Positions 57,215-64,000 of a stretch of 64,000 bases of DNA are shown here, in pieces. How positions within the stretch are numbered: the first letter of the stretch is position 1; each line of letters begins with the position of its first letter. The notes beneath the pieces are model-generated. The model had not been told where the DNA came from, made no database searches, and saw nothing but the letters and a program-made list of their open reading frames with translations. The stretch spans positions 496,001 to 560,000 of the forward strand of contig CAJQUW010007073.1 of the NCBI GenBank assembly GCA_907163375.1, written 5' to 3'. This stretch comes from Prostheceraeus crozeri. Its lineage: Eukaryota; Platyhelminthes; Polycladida; Euryleptidae. Made by a program: the position numbers and the translations under genes.

Positions 57215-57709
57215 ATGGTAAGTTGAAAATTTCTTCACTCATCTCCCTCAAACGTGTGGCTAATAGCATTTTCCTCAAATTCAGGCATCAACTTCATCAC
57301 CAACGCCCTCCCTTCTCGAGGAAAGTTTAGAGTTGTTGAGTCAAGGTAGGTTGTAACAATACACTGAGACTTGAACAGAGATGAAAGAATGATTTCTCTT
57401 TCAGGTGATACCAGTTCCATCTCGTGCGAGTCCATATCAACATTGTCGCGGGAATGCAACGATCGGGAATGTGCTGACTGTGGACACATCTTCACGAGGA
57501 AGCGTGATCTCATCCGACACATCAAGCGAGGTGTTTGTAGACCTAAGCCGGCATCAACCTCCGAAGGTAGGGATGATTCTGTTAACGATGTCTCCTTTTC
57601 TTGCGATTTATGCATTCAGTCTTTCGAGACACGTTTTGAACTATCTTCGCACAGACTTCAACATACACACAGTGACGATAGTTATACTAACAGCACCTCC
57701 TCTATCTGA
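57215..57709 (+). CDS. Three-exon C2H2 zinc-finger protein, start codon isolated by an intron
   Basis: Exon 1 ends exactly with ATG at 57215-57217 followed by GTAAGT. Exon 2 is 57285-57345 (acceptor CAAATTCAG, donor CAAG/GTAGGT). Exon 3 is 57405-57709 (acceptor CTCTTTCAG). Total 369 nt, 122 aa, correct phase at both junctions. Two C2H2 fingers follow a Ser/Thr/Glu-rich N-terminus: CADCGHIFTRKRDLIRHIK (ends in C rather than a second H) and CDLCIQSFETRFELSSHRLQH. It ends at TGA 57707. The polymerase frame resumes in the same frame right after it. Possible DNA-binding regulator, or N-terminal part of the polymerase. Confidence 0.7.
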
Positions 57710-57751
57710 CTCACTGAAGTGTCCATAAATAATTTAGTGAGGAACTACCAG

Positions 57752-60700
57752 ATGGACTCCTCAGAAACCATTGCTATCTTTGAGGAATGGTTTCATCAAA
57801 ATTCATCATTGATAGAAGCGCTCTTCAACAATTTAGACAATTTTAGAATGAAGGCGCTCATCTATCTTAAAATAAAATATGTAAAAATCGACCACCATAC
57901 TGGACAAATAATAGAGAGGTTGGAGTTTCACATACCCTCCTCTCCTGCAACCGAGGTTGTAGACTATGAGTCTTGGATAAATTTTCACATCAAAGGATTA
58001 AAATTAAATATTGATGAATTTAACGAGCGCGATAGTGGTCTCATTTTTGACGGCATTGAGTCCGCCTTATTTAAAATCACTTTATTAGAGAACTACTCTG
58101 GACGAGGCTCCTTTAAACTTGCGAAAAGTTTAAAAAATAAAACAGCAGTCATTTCTGTAGATTGTGAATCGCAATGTTTTAAATATGCTGTCCTCTCCAT
58201 TCTCCACTATAATGATGTACAGAATAGCCGATACCGCAAGAGTAAGTATCAACAGTGGGAGAATGAATTAAACTTCGATGACTGTAATAGTGACGATATG
58301 AAAATTAAAGATATAGAAAAATTTGAAAAATTGAACAACATTAAAATAGTTCTCCATGTTTGGGGAAAAGGATTGAAGGGTGTGCGCTACAACTCGCGTT
58401 CGAGTTGTTATGAACGTACAGTAAACCTGTTATTAGTAAAACAGGATGATAGTGAGGAATGGCACTACTGCGGCATTCCCAAAATCTCTCGCTTATACCA
58501 CCACTTAGAAAACTCTAGTAGAGAGTTATATTACTGCGACAGATGTATTCGGAACTTTAGGAGTAAAAACAAATTTGAAACTCATTACGAATGGTGTAAG
58601 CGAGGTAAACTGCAAATGGAGCGCATGCCCAAAGATAAGGAGTTTTCATATAGAGAGAATGGCGATGAACTAAGTCCTCTTCGTGTCATCTATGCTGACA
58701 TCGAATGCTATATCGATGATAACATCCATCGACCAGCAGCCATTTCCTGCTATGAAGTATGGCATGATCACTTTAGGGGTAGGCAAAATAAAATGCGCGT
58801 CTGGCAAGGTGAGGATTGTATTTACCATTTCCTACAATTCCTCGAACAGGCTGTAAAATTTCAGCAAAAGTATGATGGTGAACTCTATCGCAGATCATTG
58901 CATATGACAGCAGATGATCAAGCAAAATTTGATAGCTGCAACGTTTGCCCCAAATGTAGGAAAACATTTGATGATGATAAGATTAAGAAAGTGCGCGACC
59001 ATGATCACATCACTGGTAAATTTAGAAACGCACTCTGTTCAAAATGCAATTTTTCACTTAGGATGAAACGGCGTACATTACTCGTCATTTTCCATAATTT
59101 CAAGGGCTACGACAGCCATATGATAATAAAAGGAGGTTTAGGTCAAATGAAAGAGTGGAAGCTTGATGTAATAGCACAAACGAGAGAGAAGTTTATGGCC
59201 ATGACAGCAAAAGTGCCTGTCGATAAAACTAAAGAAAATAAGACGGTCTATTTTGATATAAAATTTTTAGATTCCTACCAATTTATGACTGCATCACTGG
59301 CCTCTCTCGTACAAAATCTAAAGTCTCTTCCACTAACACAAAATCTTAAGAAACAATATCCAAATCTAACCGATGAAGTCATCACACGGAAAGGAGTCTT
59401 TCCATATGCATATTTTGATGCGATTAGTAAACTCGGCGAGACTTCTCTTCCGCCCATAGATAAATTTAAAAATGATTTGAGCGGTGCAGAATGTAAGACC
59501 GAAGATTATGATCATGCACAAGATGCATGGATAAAATTTGACTGCCATACATTTGGTGAATATATGATTGCCTACCTTAAGTTAGATGTATTTTTGCTGG
59601 CTGATGTATTTCAGGAGTTTCGACGAGTGGCATTAGAAGAAGATAAGTTAGATCCCGTCCACTTTGTCAGTCTGCCAGCCATGTCATTTAAGTCTGCTTT
59701 TAAAATGACTGGTGAGACCATTCATCTCTTACAAGATCCAGAGATGTATAATTTATTTGAGCGAGGAATTCGCGGTGGTCTCACATTTGTAAATAAACAT
59801 AGGTTAAAATCAAAAGTAGTAGGTAATGATCATACCCATCTTAAGTATTATGACCAAAATAATTTGTATGGTAGTTCATTATCCAAACCACTCCCTCACT
59901 CTGAGTTTAGCTGGTTAGATGATAGTGAAATTCAACATTTCTCCAACCCTTCTAACATACTAGCAATTCCAGATGAAGGTGATTGGGGATATTATTTTGA
60001 GATAGATCTAATCTATCCAAATAATATTAAACATAAAACCGTAGATTTTCCACTCGCACCCGAATCAGGTGAAGTGACCAAAGATATGTTTTCCGACTTT
60101 ATGAAACAATTTCATAAAGATTTAAAATCATGCGGTCAACCCGACTATAAGCCTTGCCGCAAACTTTTACTCACCCAGTATGATAAGGAAAACTATCTAG
60201 TCCACTTTAGCATCTTAAAATTTTATTTAGAAATGGGTATGATTTTAAAAAGAGTTCACCGCATTATTAAATTTAGACAGAAAGCTTTCCTCAAACCATA
60301 TATTGATAGCAACAGCAAGAAACGTGCACTAGCCCAAAATAATTTTGAAAAAGATTTTTATAAATATAAGAACAACAGTCTATTTGGTAAGACGATGGAG
60401 GATGTTAGAAAACGTGGAAACTATAAACTAGTCAATGATGTTACAAAATTTAAGAAATTGGTCTCATCACCTCTATTCATCGATAGAGACATTATCGGTG
60501 AGGACCTTGTAGGTGTTAAAATGATAAAATCTGAAGTTGAGTTGTGCAAGCCCATCTATATTGGTCAAGCTGTACTAGATTACTCTAAGCTTGAAATGTA
60601 CCAACTCTTTTATAAAATACTAAAACCATGTCCTCTCGTAAAAGAGGTTCGTTTGTTGGGTGGCGATACAGATAGTTTCTTCTTAGGTATTACCACTCAA

Positions 60701-61201
60701 AAAGATTTAAATTTCAATGAAGTAGGAAAATCTTTAGAAAGATATTTTGATACATCAAATTATCCTACTGATCACCCACTCTACTCCATCAAAAATAAGG
60801 CAAAACTTGGCTGCTTTAAGGATGAGACAGCAGGGAAGGAAATAGATGAAATGATTCTCCTCCGTCTAAAAATGTACAGTATGAAATTAAAGGATAGTGA
60901 TGATAGCATTAAGCGTGCTAAAGGCATATCAAGATCATTGGTCTCTAACATGAAACATAAGAATTTCAGGAAAGCCTATAGAAATAAAAATATAACATTT
61001 GTCAATATGACAATCTTAAAATCTAAGTCGCATGAGATCAAAACTCATACTTTTAGGAAACGGGCGCTTTCAGCATGGGAGGATAAGAGGTGCTGGCTAG
61101 AACACAACATATCTCTTCCACATGGACATCCTGACACAAACATACCACCACCCAAAAGAATTAAACTCACACTACCACATTCAGGAGACGTCTTAGCATA
61201 A
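57752..61201 (+). CDS. polB: Protein-primed family-B DNA polymerase (Polinton/adintovirus-like)
   Basis: 1,149 aa from ATG 57752; the frame extends upstream to the stop at 57707. Residue numbers below count from GTG 57719. Landmarks: SVDCESQCFKYAVLS about 147; C2H2 finger YYCDRCIRNFRSKNKFE about 270; exonuclease motif I YADIECYID about 323; endonuclease VII-like zinc site CPKCRKTFDDDK to RDHDHITGKFRNALCSKC about 410-446; exo II FHNFKGYDSH about 457; exo III YLKLDVFLLADVF about 619; polymerase motif A DQNNLYGSS about 711; motif B YKNNSLFGK about 885; motif C LGGDTDSFF about 979; and LRLKMYSMKL about 1050. No break was seen. The role is replication of the element's linear genome from a protein primer. 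Confidence 0.92.
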   Translation: MDSSETIAIFEEWFHQNSSLIEALFNNLDNFRMKALIYLKIKYVKIDHHTGQIIERLEFHIPSSPATEVVDYESWINFHIKGLKLNIDEFNERDSGLIFDGIESALFKITLLENYSGRGSFKLAKSLKNKTAVISVDCESQCFKYAVLSILHYNDVQNSRYRKSKYQQWENELNFDDCNSDDMKIKDIEKFEKLNNIKIVLHVWGKGLKGVRYNSRSSCYERTVNLLLVKQDDSEEWHYCGIPKISRLYHHLENSSRELYYCDRCIRNFRSKNKFETHYEWCKRGKLQMERMPKDKEFSYRENGDELSPLRVIYADIECYIDDNIHRPAAISCYEVWHDHFRGRQNKMRVWQGEDCIYHFLQFLEQAVKFQQKYDGELYRRSLHMTADDQAKFDSCNVCPKCRKTFDDDKIKKVRDHDHITGKFRNALCSKCNFSLRMKRRTLLVIFHNFKGYDSHMIIKGGLGQMKEWKLDVIAQTREKFMAMTAKVPVDKTKENKTVYFDIKFLDSYQFMTASLASLVQNLKSLPLTQNLKKQYPNLTDEVITRKGVFPYAYFDAISKLGETSLPPIDKFKNDLSGAECKTEDYDHAQDAWIKFDCHTFGEYMIAYLKLDVFLLADVFQEFRRVALEEDKLDPVHFVSLPAMSFKSAFKMTGETIHLLQDPEMYNLFERGIRGGLTFVNKHRLKSKVVGNDHTHLKYYDQNNLYGSSLSKPLPHSEFSWLDDSEIQHFSNPSNILAIPDEGDWGYYFEIDLIYPNNIKHKTVDFPLAPESGEVTKDMFSDFMKQFHKDLKSCGQPDYKPCRKLLLTQYDKENYLVHFSILKFYLEMGMILKRVHRIIKFRQKAFLKPYIDSNSKKRALAQNNFEKDFYKYKNNSLFGKTMEDVRKRGNYKLVNDVTKFKKLVSSPLFIDRDIIGEDLVGVKMIKSEVELCKPIYIGQAVLDYSKLEMYQLFYKILKPCPLVKEVRLLGGDTDSFFLGITTQKDLNFNEVGKSLERYFDTSNYPTDHPLYSIKNKAKLGCFKDETAGKEIDEMILLRLKMYSMKLKDSDDSIKRAKGISRSLVSNMKHKNFRKAYRNKNITFVNMTILKSKSHEIKTHTFRKRALSAWEDKRCWLEHNISLPHGHPDTNIPPPKRIKLTLPHSGDVLA

Positions 61202-61506
61202 TCATCCTTAACTTAGTATTTTGATGTTGATTTCAGTAGATAAACATTGTTGTTTTATGTATCGCATGAGATTGTTTTTTCCTTGTGAATATGTGTCCAC
61301 ATCTGTACATTCCCCATGTGATGACTTTTCCACTGAAAGACATTTTTCCTATCCCTGTATATTTCCACCCTTCACGAAGTAAAAAGACTTTTTGTATATA
61401 GCAATGTTTATTGAAGTGCGCTCATGTATATATTTTCAGTGGATGTTGTATAAAGTCTATTGCTTCACATTCATGTACATATTTCAATAAATGTTGTATA
61501 AAGACT
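61202..61506. terminator. Convergent 3' region between polymerase and LPSN genes
   Basis: Holds a plus-strand AATAAA (61486-61491) about 290 nt after the polymerase stop and a minus-strand AATAAA (TTTATT at 61407-61412) about 95 nt past the minus-strand stop. GTTGTATAAAG(T/A)CT occurs twice (about 61446 and 61494). Confidence 0.55.
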
Positions 61507-63057
61507 TCACTTTGTTTTCCGAAACACTAACGTTATGAGGGATTTAGTATCTTTCACGTGGATGCACTCTTGTAAACCATTGGTAATTTTGATAGCAATA
61601 GAGGGTATAGTTTGTTTGACGACGGGATGATAGAAAATAGATTCAAACATCTTCTCGACTATTCCATATGAAGCGTCTTTATCATGAATGAAATCACGTA
61701 AAATGTATTCTTTTTTCTCACCAACAGAAATAGGTAGAATCAAATCACTTTGAATGTAAAGGTGCTGTTCATGTTTATCAAGTGTCATTGGTGTTTCTAT
61801 ACCAATCGTATGCGCAGCAGCAAACACTGTTTGTAGCATTGAAAAACCAAAGAGTTTTTTCAAATTTTTACTCAATCGACATTGAATGTCATCACCCAGT
61901 CTCAGAACAACGCGTTGATTTTCAATTGAAAACGAAATGTGGTGTGTCTTTACATCATATTTACTTTTCATCACATGCTTCAACTTCTGTTGTATATAAG
62001 GATTTACTACATGAATGAAGCTTTCAACTGTATGATATAGACGCGGCATTATATTGATAGCAACTTTAGATTCTTCATAAGACTGGTAAATTTTCTTGAT
62101 GCGATCGCCATAGATGTCCACCCACCATTCATCATTAACTGAATCAGCTTTAGTGTGATATTCATGAGAAGCATACACCACACCGCTTCCAATAATAGGT
62201 GTATAATGTCTTACAAAATGACGCAAGGTTGGAGAGAAATAAACTGTAAGTTTGTCATTATATTTCTGAATAACCAACTTATTTTTGTTCGCCATAATTT
62301 TCTCTCCATACTTCTTACCCACAGTCTCATTCCATCGTTTTACTAACTCAATAAGTGATAAAGGTTGAACACCACGCTTTTTCAAAATGATGCGTTCTTC
62401 ACATTCTACAACATCTTCATCAAATATTTTAAATCTATAATGAAATTTGTTGATTCGATTTGAATAAACTTTTTTAACATTTGCAGTAGCAATTGATGTT
62501 AGATGTAGTCCATGACCAAAACCGAGATGTGGATAGAATTCATTATCCAACCTCAGCGTAAGACCTTTAGTAAAAGAATGAAAGCGGAGGAACTGTCTCC
62601 CACTCCAATGATAGATAGTAAACTCATAAGCTTTCTGATTTTTATTCTTCATGATGGAAGTATTACCACTGTTGAATGCCTTAATAATTTTCTCATTCCC
62701 AAATGGCTCATAAGAATCTGATTTTATCTGAATCCATTCATAGTTCCACTTTCCATCTGATGTTAAATTGTATGGGAACTGAAATGCATTATTCATCGTT
62801 ATTCCATCATGGGTGCGAGGAGTCAATATCATTTCTTCCAAATCATTCACATTCTGAATATTGCTATCATAGCAAATACTAGAAACGCCAACCTCCCATT
62901 CTCCTTCTAAAAGCAGTGGCCGATTTAATTCTACTCGATATTCTGATGGTTTATTTTTGGGAAATTTATTCATAGAAGCATTACTGGGCAAGTAGATTAG
63001 AAACGAGTCCTTATTTTCACTTTCCATATTATTCACATTGGAAAAATATATTAGCAT
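61507..63057 (-). CDS. LPSN-type element protein, copy 1 (possible virion protein)
   Basis: 516 aa from ATG 63057, or 506 from the ATG at codon 11 (about 63027), which would place LPSNASMNKFPKNKPSEY close to the N-terminus as in relatives. The N-terminal signature continues with LEGEWEVGVSSI. The C-terminus ends in a short beta-strand-like ITLVFRK, comparable to ITLHFRM in copy 2. Proteins with these signatures neighbour polymerase genes in many animal virus-like elements; I recall them only as uncharacterised. A capsid-associated role is inference. The gene is uninterrupted and convergent with polB. Confidence 0.7.
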   Translation of the reverse strand: MLIYFSNVNNMESENKDSFLIYLPSNASMNKFPKNKPSEYRVELNRPLLLEGEWEVGVSSICYDSNIQNVNDLEEMILTPRTHDGITMNNAFQFPYNLTSDGKWNYEWIQIKSDSYEPFGNEKIIKAFNSGNTSIMKNKNQKAYEFTIYHWSGRQFLRFHSFTKGLTLRLDNEFYPHLGFGHGLHLTSIATANVKKVYSNRINKFHYRFKIFDEDVVECEERIILKKRGVQPLSLIELVKRWNETVGKKYGEKIMANKNKLVIQKYNDKLTVYFSPTLRHFVRHYTPIIGSGVVYASHEYHTKADSVNDEWWVDIYGDRIKKIYQSYEESKVAINIMPRLYHTVESFIHVVNPYIQQKLKHVMKSKYDVKTHHISFSIENQRVVLRLGDDIQCRLSKNLKKLFGFSMLQTVFAAAHTIGIETPMTLDKHEQHLYIQSDLILPISVGEKKEYILRDFIHDKDASYGIVEKMFESIFYHPVVKQTIPSIAIKITNGLQECIHVKDTKSLITLVFRKTK

Positions 63058-63066
63058 ACGTTTGCA

Positions 63067-64000
63067 TTAACTCTTCATTCGGAAATGGAGTGTGATACTT
63101 GTCACAGCATCTTTATGAAAAGGAATCAACGCACCAGCATCGTCATAAATGGCAATATCAATTTGTGGGATGTAGTTTGATTTCAGCTTTGTATAATGCA
63201 CTTTCTTGAAAGTATGCTCAGATAAAATACTGCAGCTTTTTGGCTGGTATGGTATCATTGCTAGCAATGGAGCTTCAACATCTCCCACACGTACATCTTC
63301 ACCAATATTGGAATATATCTGAAAATAGTTAATACGACGCGATAGCGACATGTCTGCGCTAGCTTTGGTTACAGTACCACTTTTAAAGATATTTTGATCA
63401 AAATCCAAAATGTCCATTAGAGTTTTATCCATAATTAGTTCAATACCTTTTCCACTTATAGTGAGAGACAGAACACCTTCTCTTTCAGAAAATGAAATAT
63501 GTTGCTCATTAATCACTTCATTTAAATAATCTACAACCAATTTAACCGAAGTAATAATGCGAGGCATCAACACTCTTGTTTCATGTAAGATACCACCTAA
63601 AGGCTCTACACACTTTCTGTATAAAGATACGGACCATTCTGTATCAAATTGATTTGACTTTTCACATGGTAAATGTTGCATATCAGATTTTCCATGAACA
63701 GCTGCAGAACGATGTCGTAAGAACTGATGAAAATTTTTGAACAAACTAATACTAGATCATCATCATTTAATTTGCTTATTGCAATATGATTAGATGATTT
63801 AATATAAGTCAATGTTGCCACTTGTTTACCATCAACTCGAAGGAGATAATTAAATTTCTTCAATAATGTTTCAGGAGTCATGTTTGTCTTTCTTGGCTTA
63901 ATCACAATCTTCTTCACCAACGTCTTCTCATTTCTTGGAATAAGATCTACATAATAAGCTTCCTCTCGATATATTAACTGTTTATGACCACTTATGTGGT
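63067..64000 (-). pseudogene. LPSN-type element protein, copy 2 (partial, frame break)
   Basis: The gene enters from beyond the window edge. One open frame (window end down to about 63740) has YYVDLIPRNEKTLVKK, ETLLKKFNYLLRV and LNDDDLVLVCSKI. A second frame (about 63741 down to 63067) has FHQFLRH, GGILHETRVLMPRII, YLNEVINEQHISFS, EAPLLAMIPYQ and DDAGALIPF, ending ITLHFRMKS. The frames meet in an AAAAATTTT run at about 63735-63742, so one indel breaks the gene, or it is an error in a homopolymer. It aligns loosely with copy 1 along its whole length and ends 9 bp upstream of the copy 1 ATG: tandem paralogues. Confidence 0.65.

Larger units (their letters stand above)
49716..64000 (+). mobile_element. 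Polinton/adintovirus-like integrated element (left part; runs off window)
   Basis: Starts at the compositional border near 49720 and has no right end in the window. Genes found: coiled-coil gene (+), two unknown minus genes, zinc-finger gene (+), protein-primed DNA polymerase B (+), and two tandem LPSN-type genes (-). The combination of a protein-primed polymerase with endonuclease VII-like insert and LPSN proteins is what I associate with Polinton/adintovirus-like elements in animal genomes. Integrase, packaging ATPase, protease and major capsid genes are not seen, so autonomy cannot be judged. Confidence 0.6.

Noticed and set aside
57560-57755. Alternative splice from a GTAGGG donor in the zinc-finger exon to the CTACCAG acceptor before the polymerase ATG
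   Set aside because: The junction would put the polymerase out of frame, so it cannot produce a fusion that bypasses the UGA.

Overview
The window is repeat-rich, AT-rich genomic DNA from a eukaryote, most likely a metazoan (probably an aquatic invertebrate; the phylum cannot be fixed). The evidence is spliceosomal introns with GTAAGT/AG borders, a tRNA-derived SINE, metazoan-type LINEs, a Gypsy LTR retrotransposon, Penelope-like elements, and Tc1, mariner, hAT and Crypton DNA transposons. No rRNA or tRNA gene, bacterial operon or CRISPR array was seen. Nearly every recognisable coding sequence belongs to a mobile or virus-like element; no convincing ordinary host gene was identified.

Layout. 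0-12 kb: sparse DNA with a foldback element (1.9-2.6 kb), a Penelope-like fragment with inverted ends and hammerhead-like motifs (3.2-4.8 kb), a decayed mariner with intact inverted ends (5343-6763), a foldback repeat (9.3-10.1 kb) and a 414-bp perfectly paired palindrome made of Penelope 3' ends (10714-11556). 12-31 kb: two 1.85-kb inverted copies of one repeat (12073-13929 and 29131-30974) bracket a decayed LINE, a 4-kb Gypsy element with LTRs and a GTTAA target duplication, and a 9.5-kb hAT element (19424-28971). The hAT gene can be followed through five phase-compatible exons; its 5.9-kb first intron holds a Crypton tyrosine recombinase, itself split by a LINE with a TACCAC target duplication. 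31-36.6 kb: mostly featureless, with a diverged triplicated unit at 33.0-34.3 kb. 36.6-44.7 kb: a minus-strand LINE (ORF1 and ORF2) split by a Tc1 element, a second LINE fragment, a Tc1 fragment and an intact 331-codon Tc1-type transposase between recognisable inverted ends. 44.7-49.7 kb: almost empty, with one more Penelope-like inverted pair.

The most interesting part is 49.7 kb to the right edge. After a sharp change in composition (C-rich tracts, 22-bp and 337-bp tandem repeats) there is a TATA/initiator promoter, a spliced zinc-finger-like/coiled-coil gene, two unrecognised minus-strand genes, a three-exon C2H2 zinc-finger gene whose start codon is cut off by an intron, a full-length protein-primed family-B DNA polymerase with all exonuclease and polymerase motifs, and two tandem paralogous minus-strand genes of a family I associate with Polinton/adintovirus-like elements. 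The zinc-finger exon and the polymerase share a frame and are separated by one UGA. This looks like an integrated Polinton- or adintovirus-like element with unusually intron-rich early genes; it runs off the window, so integrase, ATPase, protease and major capsid genes cannot be assessed. A LINE has landed between its divergent genes.
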